From contig CAJQUW010004412.1 of the NCBI GenBank assembly GCA_907163375.1, positions 105,001-169,000 of the forward strand: 64,000 bases of DNA, written 5' to 3'. Source of the stretch: Prostheceraeus crozeri (lineage: Eukaryota > Platyhelminthes > Polycladida > Euryleptidae). Below, in pieces: positions 11,197-20,853 of the stretch. A program made the position numbers and the translations under genes. The notes under the pieces are model-generated. The model worked only from the letters and a program-made list of their open reading frames with translations, did no database searches and was not told the DNA's origin. Each line of letters opens with the position of its first letter. Position 1 is the stretch's first letter.

Positions 11197-11835
11197 TTAA
11201 TGGACATTGAAAAGATTAACATTGAAAAAATGAATAAAGAAAAACACAAAGATAGAGTAAGGTATATGAAAGATAAGGAATCTCAATTATTATTAAGATT
11301 AGAGCATTATAAAAAATTAAGAAAGAGATGGACTCAAGTTAAGAATGTAACACAAGGAATTGGCATATTCTTAACAATAAGTTTAGGTGCTTTAACAATT
11401 GTTATATCTTCAGGTGTTTTAGTAATTCCAGTAGTTGCTACTGCTTTAACAGGTACGGGTGTTTTTGCAACTTCACTTGTTACAATGTTAGATAAATCTT
11501 TAATAACTAAGAAACGAAAATCATTAAAAACTAAGCATTTACATATTAAAGAAGTCTGTGATAAACTACACTACTACTTTCAAAGAGTATGTGATGATAA
11601 TGTTATTACGTTAGATGAGATTGAAAAATTTGATCAAATAGCTAATGAAGTAAATCAAACCTTTCAATTACAGTCCGAAAAAGTTGATGATAAGAATAGA
11701 CAGGATGGCAAAATTTCTAGTGATGGCAAAATTTCTAATGAAGAAAATGACAAAATTTTTTTAGAAGAGCTAAAAACTTTAAGCGAAAATTTAAGCAAAA
11801 CTTTATTAAACAAAACTTTATTAAACAAAACTTAA
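11128..11835 (+). CDS. Polinton protein with hydrophobic hairpin, unknown
   Basis: The frame is open upstream to 11104, but the first ATG is at 11128 in an AAAAATGG context like the other genes of the element, giving about 235 residues. Its first 23 codons lie inside the left TIR; the matching right-TIR position (26554-26556) has GTG instead. The protein has a charged N-terminus, then a long hydrophobic Gly/Ala/Val segment (IGIFLTISLGALTIVISSGV onward) suggesting one or two membrane helices, then a helical charged region. The C-terminus is a run of KTLLNKT-type repeats. TAA at 11833 lies where neighbouring repeat units have TTA, and the frame stays open to 11904, so the true end is uncertain. 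Family not recognised; membrane-associated virion or assembly protein is a guess. Confidence 0.6.
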   Translation: MEETKVEGTSRIYPSLSYERSSTLMDIEKINIEKMNKEKHKDRVRYMKDKESQLLLRLEHYKKLRKRWTQVKNVTQGIGIFLTISLGALTIVISSGVLVIPVVATALTGTGVFATSLVTMLDKSLITKKRKSLKTKHLHIKEVCDKLHYYFQRVCDDNVITLDEIEKFDQIANEVNQTFQLQSEKVDDKNRQDGKISSDGKISNEENDKIFLEELKTLSENLSKTLLNKTLLNKT

Positions 11836-11971
11836 AACGAGAAAACTTTAAACGAGAAAACTTTAAACGAAAAGATGTCAAACAACAAAGCAATAAAAAA
11901 ATAATTTGTTCAGTAAAATGTTTTTGTTGTATTCCAATGTTATCACAAAATTCAAATATTATATTTTAAAA

Positions 11972-12793
11972 ATGGATAAAATTAAAGCTGATAATCAAAA
12001 AAGAATTAAACAATTAGAAGAGTTAATAAAACAAAGAAATATTATGAAAGAAAATCATCTTCAACATAGAATGATAAAAGCTGGCATTCAATCTGATATG
12101 TTTGAAAAAATGCAGCAAACCGAGCAAGTAAAAACTGATTTTGAGAAAACTATGAAACCATTTAAAACTCTTGAAAAAGAAAGTACAAATAATGATAAAC
12201 AAATTGATATAACAGATCCAGAGCACAAAACTATATTAGATGACTATGGATTACTAGAATCAAACATTAATAAGAAATTACCAAAATCTATGCAATTTGA
12301 ACATTCTATTTCATTTATAGATGGAAAAATAATACCTAGATTTTATCTCGGACAAAAAGAAATATTTCCACAACCTTTTCGAGGTTTAATTTTTTCACCA
12401 GATAAATCTCCTTTTAATTTAGATAGAAATTTTGTTAATCTTTTAAGAGGAGCAGATTTAAATAATTATGCTGTAGAAGATCTTATAAAATGTAAAGCTA
12501 TGTTAGACAGAGTTGGTGCAGTAAAATCTCTAAGACGTTATAAACGATTAGAAAATTTATTATCAACGGGAGTTAAAGTAGGAAAAGGTTTATCTGAAAA
12601 ACAGAAAACAGAAACAACCATATTTTTACCAGATGATCCACAAGAATTACTAAATAGATTAAATATTTTAATATCTGCAATAAAAGAAGGACATAATTCT
12701 AGTTTCAATGAAATTCATGCTATATTGAAAAGACTGTTAGAAAAGAAGATTCTAAATGAAGAGGATTATAAAAGTGTAACTGGACATCTCTGA
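11972..12793 (+). CDS. Conserved-type Polinton protein, unknown function
   Basis: I chose the ATG at 11972 (TTTTAAAAATGG, the start context shared by the element's genes); the frame is open further upstream without a comparable start. About 273 residues: a lysine-rich coiled-coil N-terminus (residues 1-65), a central region with FIDGKIIPRFYLGQKE and PFRGLIFSPDKSPF, then the motif LLRGADLNNYAVEDL with KSLRRYKRLENLLSTG. The last looks like a family-specific signature I associate with other invertebrate Polintons, but I cannot name a function. The last codons and the stop TGA fall inside a GC-rich hairpin element (12782-12813). Confidence 0.65.
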   Translation: MDKIKADNQKRIKQLEELIKQRNIMKENHLQHRMIKAGIQSDMFEKMQQTEQVKTDFEKTMKPFKTLEKESTNNDKQIDITDPEHKTILDDYGLLESNINKKLPKSMQFEHSISFIDGKIIPRFYLGQKEIFPQPFRGLIFSPDKSPFNLDRNFVNLLRGADLNNYAVEDLIKCKAMLDRVGAVKSLRRYKRLENLLSTGVKVGKGLSEKQKTETTIFLPDDPQELLNRLNILISAIKEGHNSSFNEIHAILKRLLEKKILNEEDYKSVTGHL

Positions 12794-12813
12794 TGTCCTC
12801 CAGGGCTTCGCCC
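12782..12813. repeat. Double hairpin element across a stop codon
   Basis: GGACATC-TCT-GATGTCC followed by GGGC-TTC-GCCC. The first hairpin contains the last codons and TGA stop of the gene ending at 12793. An inverted relative with the same two hairpins sits inside the polymerase at 18893-18923. Confidence 0.9.
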
Positions 12814-12879
12814 GTAGCTGAAATATGTTGTTTCTAATTTTTTTTAAAAAAAATATTTATTTAAAATTTTAACTAAAAA

Positions 12880-13663
12880 TTGTGTTCAGCAGATTTAGAC
12901 AAAATTAATAATCATTTAGAAAATTTGACAGAGATTTTGGGTTCATCAACGTACGACGTTAAAAATTATAACAACTACTTCTTCACACACTTGTAATTTA
13001 GAACCCATTCTACATTTAGAACAGAATAAAAATTATCAAATTGCATTGACTAGTTTCTCTACATTTAACACTATTCAAAACGTTATCAAAGATGTGAATG
13101 ATCAATTTAGATATTCTACTGATAAAGTCAAAACGTGGAAAGTACTAACTTTTCTTCCTGGTTCTTACGAAGTTGAATCAATATCAAATGAAATTAAGAG
13201 AAATTTAGGTATACCATTTAAAGATAAGAAACAATTACATTTTGCAGTTGAACCGGCAGTTAATAAATTTTCTCTTACTTTAGACGAAAATCATCAAGTT
13301 GATTTTAATCATGATAGATCATTGTCAAAGCTATTAGGATTTAATAAACAAACCTATAGTCAAGGTTATCATTTAGGTGAGAAGATTCCAAAAATAACTG
13401 AAATAAATTCAACTGTTGTACATTGTGACATTATTGAAGGAGGATATATAAATGGTAAATTATCAAATTTAATATTCAGTTTTCCAGCTTTTACTGTACC
13501 CATTGGTTATAGATTAAATGTATTTCCACAAACATTAATATATTTTCCTATTACAAGAAAAACTATTAACAACATTAACATTAGAATCACTGATGAGAAA
13601 GGGCAAGAAATAAATTTTGGAGGTGAAGAGATTATGATAGATCTTTTGGTTCGGGAGGTATAA
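12880..13663 (+). pseudogene. Beta-rich virion-type protein, frameshifted
   Basis: The readable 3' part (from about 12990) contains LEPILHLEQNKNYQIAL, TFLPGSYEVESISNEI and a C-terminal KTINNINIRITDEKGQEINF block. This beta-rich layout is shared by a family of Polinton proteins that I regard as capsid-associated, possibly penton-like; the assignment is tentative. No ATG opens this frame. The region 12883-12990 reads sensibly only in another frame, so a frameshift lies in the ACACAC run near 12985. The expected start position reads AAAAATTGTG rather than AAAAATG. The stop at 13661-13663 overlaps the first hairpin repeat downstream. Confidence 0.55.
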
Positions 13664-13733
13664 ACTCCCGTTCGGGAGGTATAAACTCCCGTTCGGGAGG
13701 TATAAACTCCCGTTCGAGAGGTATAAACTCCTA
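13650..13733. repeat. Four tandem 21-bp hairpins
   Basis: The unit CGGGAG-GTATAAA-CTCCCG is repeated four times (the last decayed), starting within the last codons of the capsid-like pseudogene. Each unit alone folds; the array could act as a terminator or RNA-end structure. Confidence 0.9.
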
Positions 13734-13816
13734 CGCGAAGCTAGAGAAGTTTAATTTTCTTCTTCTTCTTTAGAAAAAAAAATAAAAAAATAAAAATAAA
13801 ATTTTTTTATTAAAAA

Positions 13817-14584
13817 ATGAGTGAATTACCTCCATTAAATAAAAAAAAACTTAAATTTAATCATCATCCAAATTTATCTAATAAAGTTTTGTCAGTTATT
13901 TGTGGAAGATCAGGTTGTGGAAAAACATATCTATTATTTAAAATTTTAACGACTCCAAATTTTTTGGATTATAACAATCTTATAATTTATACAACAACGG
14001 CAGAACAACCCGTCTATCAATTTTTAAAATATGGATTTGAAAATAATCTTAAAAAAACAGCAATTGCTTCATTATTCAAAGAATATGAAAAATCTGAAGA
14101 TGAAGAAGAAATAAGTTCGTGGTGTGAAGAAGCAACAAAAAATAATCAGTTAGTAGAATCTAATAAAAATAACCATATAAAGATACAATTAATAGATGAT
14201 AGTGGTAATATGCAAGATCCTAGTAAACTAGATAAAACAATGAAAAATTGTGTAATTTTTGATGATTGTGTTAATGATAGAAATCAGTCAGTTCAGAGAA
14301 ATTATTTCACAAGAGGTAGACATAATAACTGTAGTGTTTTTTATTTAACACAAAGTATGTATTCATTAGACGGAAGTGTTATTAGAAAGAATGCAAATAT
14401 ATTTATACTATTTGAAATAAATGCAAGAAACTTAAGTGATTTGTTAAGAGATTTATGTGTAAGAAATAAAGATGAATTTAAACAATCGTGTAACAATGCT
14501 TGGTCAAAAGATTATGGCTTCATTACAATTAATATTGATAAAAAAATTCATGAAAGAGTTATCGAACAATTGTTCTCTGACTGA
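13817..14584 (+). CDS. Polinton packaging ATPase (FtsK/HerA type)
   Basis: A 255-residue protein with the Walker A motif GRSGCGKT (residues 29-36) and Walker B CVIFDDCV (about 148-155). A conserved YLTQSMYSLDGSVIRKNANI segment follows, matching the sensor region of A32-like genome-packaging ATPases. These enzymes translocate linear dsDNA into preformed capsids. The ATG follows TTTTTTTATTAAAAA, the recurring upstream motif of this element. Length is normal for the family and I see no break. It sits on the plus strand after the capsid-like pseudogene and ends 112 bp before the natural end of the convergent polymerase. Confidence 0.88.
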   Translation: MSELPPLNKKKLKFNHHPNLSNKVLSVICGRSGCGKTYLLFKILTTPNFLDYNNLIIYTTTAEQPVYQFLKYGFENNLKKTAIASLFKEYEKSEDEEEISSWCEEATKNNQLVESNKNNHIKIQLIDDSGNMQDPSKLDKTMKNCVIFDDCVNDRNQSVQRNYFTRGRHNNCSVFYLTQSMYSLDGSVIRKNANIFILFEINARNLSDLLRDLCVRNKDEFKQSCNNAWSKDYGFITINIDKKIHERVIEQLFSD

Positions 14585-14695
14585 AAGAGTTATAGAAAAT
14601 ATTTTCGCGGAGTGATAAAAATATACAAATATAGCGTTATAATATTTTTTTATCTTATGTATATATCAAATTTGTCTATCTTAGAAATTAGAAAA
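14585..14695. other. Convergent intergenic gap
   Basis: About 110 bp of AT-rich sequence between the ATPase stop and the end of the reading frame downstream of the polymerase's premature stop. No terminator-like feature beyond T-rich runs. Confidence 0.4.
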
Positions 14696-16191
14696 TTAAA
14701 AAGGTGAAGTAGTTATTCCATCAGGTAAAATTTTTCTTTTATCATCAAATGGATCTAATGCTAATTTATGTTCTTCTTTTCAATACATGTTATGTTTTTT
14801 TGAATTAAGTCTATAATTACATGCTGTTTTTATTTCATTATTAAAAAATACATTTTTATAATCTTGAAATGTTATTTGATTAGCCACTGATGCCTTTGAA
14901 ATTCCTTTTAATGTTTTATGTGTTTTAATATTATTAGTTGTATCATAACAGTAACATTTAGATTTTAAAAATATAGCTTCTGTTATGAAATCTTCATTTC
15001 CTTCTAATTCATCTTTTACTTTACATAAATCAGAAGGATGAATGATATCTTTTTTTTTATCTATTTCTTCATCAAGTGTAGAATTATACGGTATTGTTAA
15101 TTCTAAGAAAACAGAATCTGTATCTGTAAAGTGTAATTTATAGTTTTTGCCATAAGCAGGTGCTAAATAATCATATATAAATCTATACATAAATAGTTTA
15201 GCTAATTCTAATATAGTGAAACCAATGAAATTAAACTTATCATGTTTTACGCTAATTCGACGTAAATGTACAGCACATAGTTCATCACTAAATCTAGTAG
15301 TTCTTTTATATGTAGGTTTCCTTGTTAAATTTTGAAACCTATCTTTATCATAAACTATTTCAATATTTTGTCTATTACGCACATTTTCTAAAGTCTTACC
15401 ATAAAATGCATTATTCATTAATTTGAAGAACACGTTTCCAAAATCATCTTTATTTCTTTTAGCTATTTTGCGTTTTTCAATATTGAACTCTATATAATTT
15501 TTTAACCACCTAGATTTTTGATAAAATAGTTTTCGATGTATTTTGGTGAGAATCATTCCATGATCTAAATACCAATCTAGCATTCTTCCTTCAACAACAT
15601 ACTTTCCTTTTTTGCTTTGTGTTAACATAAGTTTTTTTGTTGGTCTGTATTTTTTAGGAATTAAAGATTTTTGATAATCTGAAAAATCTTCTATATTAGG
15701 AATTTTGTTTTCGGGACAGAAAGGAAAATATTTTGTTTTATCTTTTATTTCATCAGGGTATACTAAATCAACTTCATACATATAACCATGATTATAATTT
15801 CCATCATATGTTTTTTGATAATCAAGAATATTACACCATGACATTTCACCTGTTGGTAATTCTTGTATCATGCAAGAAGAATATAAGCTATTAAAATCAT
15901 AATATAACAAATAGTTTTCTCTCATGATTTCATCAACTGCTGCTTGACTATCTTCATTTGATATAAGTCCTTCTATATTTTGATTAAACAATTTTATAAA
16001 CTGATCACTTTCTTCTGGAGATAAAGGTTTCATTATTCCATAATCATCAGGATCTACTTTTTTATTGTAACATTTAACATATCTATTACCTAAAACTGAT
16101 GAAACTCCACCTCTAATTCCAGATTCAAAAAATAATGATTTATCATATGTATTTTCTTTATAATGTTTAAGTTTAACGGACTTTGTCCTAG

Positions 16192-16582
16192 AGCCATCGG
16201 CTTGAACACCAGTATGTTTTAATCCTGCTAGCCATGTTAAACCTGGTGTAGAATAACAATAACATGGATCTATTCCGTAATATTCTAAACACATGTCACG
16301 AAAGTTTTCGAAAAGATCAGCTAGTATTAATACATCTATCTGAAGATATTTCATTGTATAATCATACATTGTTTTACAATTTAACTCTCTCCAATTCTTT
16401 TCAGCTTCTGCATAGTCTTCGTCAGATAATTGTGATTGTTTTAATGTTGATTTAAATTTATTTATTGGAGGAAGTTGTTCTTCTTCCATAATTTTATTCA
16501 CAGAATTAAAATCAGTCTTCGACTGTGAACCACAGGTTTTATCTCCAGTTACATCAGTCTTCGACTGTGAGCCGCAGGCTAT
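16192..16582. repeat. Three hairpins inside the polymerase gene
   Basis: AGCC-ATC-GGCT at 16192-16202, and CAGTC-TTC-GACTG at 16513-16525 and 16555-16567. The last two are direct duplicates (with CACAGG/CGCAGG tails) and encode the doubled peptide CGSQSKTD. Confidence 0.85.
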
Positions 16583-16957
16583 ATACTCATACGGAAATAT
16601 TCCTTTTAAAGGTTTTAAATTATATTTATTTAATATTTTACATTGTTCAGATTTCAAAGTTTTTCCCATAACATCTAATGAATAAGGAGTAAAAAATCTA
16701 AATGCATCTAAAATTCTAATACAACCTAATTGCATTGAAAAATATTCTTCTTCTGTTTTACATAGTACATTTATTTGTTGTTGTTGTAATTTTTCAGATG
16801 AAAATAAATCTTTCATTACTAGATGGAAATCATATTTAGAACCATTGTAGAAATATAGAGGAACAAAGTTATATTTAAATTTATTAGCATTAAGATTACA
16901 AGAATTATGTGCTGCACCTCTATATAATCCATTTAGATGATCATGATCTTTTACCTT

Positions 16958-16972
16958 GACGGCAGAGCCGTC
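16958..16972. repeat. Hairpin in the polymerase endonuclease-like region
   Basis: GACGGC-AGA-GCCGTC, in frame, encoding KRSDGSAVK between the CxxC and DHDH motifs. Confidence 0.85.
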
Positions 16973-17337
16973 ACTTCGCTTGTCAAGATATCTACCTTTG
17001 CCATTTTTATAATTTTTTGTAAATTCTTTTCCACAGTAATAACATTTTGTTTCATTAATAAAATTTAATTTTTCTTTTTCTGTTAATGGCATCATTGGTA
17101 TATTTGTTTCAAGCAATTGTGAAAAGCGACCTTGTAATTCTTCTACTTTCTTTGTAAACATTTCTGAACTATCTTCACCATAGTATTGAAAATATTCTGA
17201 TTTAAATAATTCAGGATAATTTGAATGAATGTACATTCCCCAACATAATGGTTTTTGTTCAAATAAATATTTTTCTTTGCTTTGTTCAGGCGCACTTCTT
17301 TCAGGCGCACTTTTTCCGGAATTATCATTTTCAGAAT

Positions 17338-17366
17338 CGGGTGAAGCCCTGGAACTTTCCGTTCGA
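17338..17366. repeat. Decayed double hairpin in polymerase
   Basis: A degenerate GGGT/GCCC and GGAAC/GTTC pair encoding RTESSRASPD. Just beside it, two copies of a GGCGCACTT unit encode APERSAPE. Confidence 0.7.
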
Positions 17367-18892
17367 TTTTGTGTCATATTAACATTATATGCTTCAAAAT
17401 CACAATAAATAGTAAAGGGTACTTTATTTTGAAAATACCATTTATTATATTCTAAATAATCATCTTTAGGAAATGTGTTTCTGACTGCTTCATTTTGTTG
17501 GCAATTCTCCAAATGTCTATTCATTTCTTCTTTAGTTCTAAAACTTGTCATACATTGGAGACAAGGAAAATTGGCATTATCTGAAGTTCTTGTGAATATA
17601 GAAACATCTTTACAAAATATAAAATGACCCTGATAATATAATATATTCGCTTGTGCTGGCTGTTTTGTCTGTTCTAGTTTTTCAAATTTATCTTGATATA
17701 TTTCATGTGTTTCATCAATTTCTTTTGTAAGATTAAATGTATTTCGATGAAAATTTTGATTTAAGATTTGTAACTGATAACTATATTCTTTATCATATTG
17801 TTCTTTATATTGTTGTAGACATTTTTTTAAAGATTCATTTATTTTTTGATTGGTTTCATTTTCTTCATTATTTAATTCTTTATTGTCTTCATTTAATTTT
17901 TGAATCGTTTCTATCTTATTTTGATATTTATGGCCATATTCTTGTACTAATATTTTTGTTTGTTGTTGATAATCTGTTTTACATTTTTGTAAACTTTCAT
18001 TTAAATTTTGTAATTTTTGTTGATATTCTAAAAATAAAGATAAATAATCGGAATCATAATCATAATTATAATTACGTCCTTTATAATTATTATGACTAAT
18101 CATTATTGGTGATAATGTTTTTATAATTTCAAATTTTTCAGTACATATTATATTTCCTTGGTAAAAAATATTATGATGCATGTAATTTCCCCTATCATTA
18201 TATACTATTTCTGATTGACATACATTTTTATTATTCAAATAAAATTTTTTTGAATCTGAGTAAAGTGGAGTAATTTTACCAATAGAAACATAATTCACAT
18301 TTAATTCAAAAACATTTACTTCTATTAAATTTTTATTCTTTTTATGAAACTTTTTTAACCTATTATAATCATATGGAAATTCATCTAAGCCATCAGAAAG
18401 ATCAAATTCATTTATGTATTCTTCTTTATTGTAATGACTTAGTCTTTCTTTGTGATATTTTGCAGGATGTAAATGTGCTATAATTCTCCACAGAAAACAA
18501 TAATCATCTTCATTTTTTATGTTGATTATTTGTGGTGAACTGAAAGGCAAAGGAACATAACTACCACCAGTATTATTTTTATATTTATCAATTACTATTT
18601 TCTTAGATAGTATTTTAACAAATCTCCAACCAGATTCACGTAACTGGGCTTCAATTATACAATTTTCTAATTTAAGTATCATCGATTCAAATATGGGTTG
18701 TATATCATTTACATTATGAATTTCTTGTGAATTTGTAAAATGTCCTTGTATTATTTCTTCAGGAATTCCATCAGGTCCATTTTTTGTATAAAGTACTTCT
18801 ACTTTCATATAACATTTGAAAGATTTCTTAAATATATTATAAAAGTTTGTTAATACATTATAAAAAGTTTCATCGGTTTCATTATATTCAAC

Positions 18893-18923
18893 GGGCGAAG
18901 CCCTGAAAGACATCTCCGATGTC
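18893..18923. repeat. Double hairpin in polymerase N-terminus
   Basis: GGGC-GAA-GCCC and GACATC-TCC-GATGTC, the reverse complement arrangement of 12782-12813. It is in frame and encodes RGTSEMSFRASP. Confidence 0.9.
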
Positions 18924-19033
18924 CCGCGAACAGACTGATTAAATAAATATTTTATATCTGTTACGGCTTCATCAAATTCATCTATTTCGTTAAATTCATC
19001 AGTATCGCTAAATAAATATCTTCCATCTGGCAC

Positions 19034-19059
19034 GGGCCAAGCCCTAGAACCTTCGGTTT
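19034..19059. repeat. Double hairpin in polymerase N-terminus
   Basis: GGGC-CAA-GCCC then GAACC-TTC-GGTTT, encoding QTEGSRAWPVPD. Nearly the same element as 20028-20053. Confidence 0.9.
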
Positions 19060-19228
19060 GTAGGGTCTCATCTTCACTATTAAAAACTTTTTTATATTCC
19101 GAATGTGAATAATCATCAAACATTTTTTTAACTTTTATATCAGTAGGTAATGTTTCTAGATAGTTTATATAATTATTTAATTTTAATATATTTCCTTCAT
19201 CAACTCGATCTACATTTTGTAAATGCAA

Positions 19229-19472
19229 CTTCTTTTTGTTTGCAACTTTTTTTTACATAAGACACAATAAAACTTGGTATTTTCCATTTTTTTATTTTTT
19301 TAGAGAAAATTTAAGAAAAAATTTGTGTTTTAATTTTAGATATAAACATTCTAATATCAAGGACTTGAGTGTTATTTTATATTATTATATATTTCACGTT
19401 CTTTAGTTATTTTTTTTCTTTATCACATTAAGTTTTATCATATTACGTTTTATCATATTAAGTTTTATCATA
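19229..19472. other. Gap with 15-bp tandem repeats
   Basis: At 19422-19503 a 15-bp unit (TTTTATCATATTAAG) repeats about five times across the 3' end of the clamp-like gene. On the minus strand each unit encodes YDKT plus TAA or TTA, so the stop codon itself is repeated. Upstream of PolB there are long A/T homopolymers, including ATGTAA just before the frame. Confidence 0.7.
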
Positions 19473-20777
19473 TTAAGTTTCATCATATAATGTTTTATCA
19501 AAAGATAATTTAAATTTTTTTTCACTAACTATTGATTCTTCATCATCATCATCAATTGATTCTTCATCATCATAAATTGATTCTTCATCATCATCATAAA
19601 TTACACTTTTTGGGATTGGATACCATTCCCTGATAGGAATATCTAATTCTAAATTACATTTCTTATCTGATAATAATATAATAGAGAAAAATATTGGTCT
19701 TTGTTCTCTTTTGGAAAATTTAATAACACCACTATAATCTGAATCACTTTTAGTTTTTATTAAAGATGATAAAATTTTAAATTGATTAGATGTAAATCCT
19801 AATTTAAATTTTGTAGACCCGACACATGGTTGTCTAACAGTATCTTCAACTATTCCATCATTATTATTTTCAATTGTAAGAAAATGAAATTTAGATAAAT
19901 TTTTATAATTACTAATATTTTTATAATCTTTTTTACCATTTACACCTTTTTCAGATGTTTCAGAATCATCATTTATATTATCATCATCTATATTATTATC
20001 ATTATTATCATAAGATTCTTTAAGATCGGGCAAAGCCCTAGAACCTTCGGTTCGTTTATTATGATTATGGTCATTGTTAATAGTATAAGGTGTTGTCCAC
20101 ATATAAATTTTCTCTTGTTGAGATAAACCATTTATATAAGATTTTAATAAATTAATATTTAAGTTGGAATATAATCCTATATACGTATCATCATCATATC
20201 TTTGCGGCATTTCTAATGTTTCTTGTTTATAAATTGTATCTCTATAATATACTTGACATAATAATTCTTCGTTATGCTTTTTACTCTCTATATGAATGTT
20301 ATATTGATTTTGTTCATCAACAAATAATCTTATTTTTTCTTTGGAAAAAGATTTTAATTTTTTAACTAATTCTTTAATATTGATATAATTAATAATTTTA
20401 GTTTCTATCCAATCAGTATTACTAATCGGCAAAACTGCTCTAATAAAACCATAAACATTATTATGACCAATAATAACCATATTTTCTTTATTTAATTCAA
20501 CATAAGCTACATCATTATATTTACTAACAATATCCATAAATTTAATAAATGGATCACCTGGAAATAAACAATAATTAGTTTCTATAGAAGGTAAACCTTT
20601 AGTCTGTTCTCTAAATATTTCGGCTTGTAATTGAAATAAAATATTAACATCTATACATGGATTATTATTATTATTATTATTATCAAAACATTTATTTTCA
20701 AATCCCGTTGATCTCGTCGAATAAGAAGAACAGGATGATGCGGACGAATATAATTTTTTTAAATTTGGTTTTTCCAT
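19473..20777 (-). CDS. Possible sliding-clamp-like protein
   Basis: 434 residues. After a serine/asparagine-rich N-terminus, residues about 75-185 show the alternating strand-helix-strand pattern of a PCNA-type half domain (PFIKFMDIVSKYNDVAYVEL, NINIKELVKKLKSF-like helix, then IRLFVDEQNQYNIHIES). A second such region follows at about 200-225 and 300-390, split by an acidic linker (DNNDNNIDDDNIND). The linker contains a hairpin-encoded TEGSRALPD peptide (20028-20053). The tail is acidic (DDDDEES repeats). The gene lies next to the polymerase on the same strand, which suits a processivity factor, but the assignment rests on pattern only; a capsid-related or family-specific protein is possible. 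Confidence 0.4.
   Translation of the reverse strand: MEKPNLKKLYSSASSCSSYSTRSTGFENKCFDNNNNNNNPCIDVNILFQLQAEIFREQTKGLPSIETNYCLFPGDPFIKFMDIVSKYNDVAYVELNKENMVIIGHNNVYGFIRAVLPISNTDWIETKIINYINIKELVKKLKSFSKEKIRLFVDEQNQYNIHIESKKHNEELLCQVYYRDTIYKQETLEMPQRYDDDTYIGLYSNLNINLLKSYINGLSQQEKIYMWTTPYTINNDHNHNKRTEGSRALPDLKESYDNNDNNIDDDNINDDSETSEKGVNGKKDYKNISNYKNLSKFHFLTIENNNDGIVEDTVRQPCVGSTKFKLGFTSNQFKILSSLIKTKSDSDYSGVIKFSKREQRPIFFSIILLSDKKCNLELDIPIREWYPIPKSVIYDDDEESIYDDEESIDDDDEESIVSEKKFKLSFDKTLYDET
20028..20053. repeat. Double hairpin in clamp-like gene
   Basis: GGGC-AAA-GCCC then GAACC-TTC-GGTTC, both stems perfect; it encodes RTEGSRALPD within the acidic linker. This is the clearest reference copy of the family. 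Confidence 0.95.
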
Positions 20778-20853
20778 TTTTTTATTTTTATTAGAAAAAA
20801 ATTTATTTTTTTTATTTTTATTAGAAAAAATTTTATTTTTTTATTGTTAACAA
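20778..20853. promoter_or_regulatory. Divergent AT-rich promoter region
   Basis: The 76 bp between the clamp-like gene (minus) and the fibre-like gene (plus) hold two direct copies of a block around TTTTTATTAGAAAAAA. Similar T-rich/ATTAAAAA sequence precedes several other start codons of the element (ATPase, MCP, 23914 gene), suggesting a common virus-style promoter. Function is inferred. Confidence 0.45.

Larger units (their letters stand above)
14696..19228 (-). pseudogene. PolB: Protein-primed family B DNA polymerase, C-terminal stop
   Basis: A 1,482-codon frame reads from 19228 to TGA at 14780-14782. The sense frame then continues for 27 more codons to TAA at 14696-14698 with family-like residues, so the TGA is a nonsense change. 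Numbering from codon 1: exonuclease motifs DFE (610-612), SKYD (797-800), YLQID (961-965); polymerase motifs DFNSLYS (1111), NNAFYG (1272) and DTDS (1369). The DFNSLYS motif lacks the usual proline. An upstream CFLWRIIAHLHP region (245), a C2H2-like finger (CLQC..H..C, 556) and a Cys/His endonuclease-VII-like region (YYCGKEF..DHDHLNG..CN, 730-778) are present. A coiled coil of about 130 residues (400-525) looks unusually long. Hairpin-encoded peptides sit near 57, 101, 622, 749, 885 and 1010. Codon 1 is TTG; the first in-frame ATG is at 19121-19123. Confidence 0.93.

Noticed and set aside
13650..13733. Regular 21-bp repeats resembling a CRISPR array
   Set aside because: There are no unique spacers; the units are contiguous hairpins within a eukaryotic transposon.
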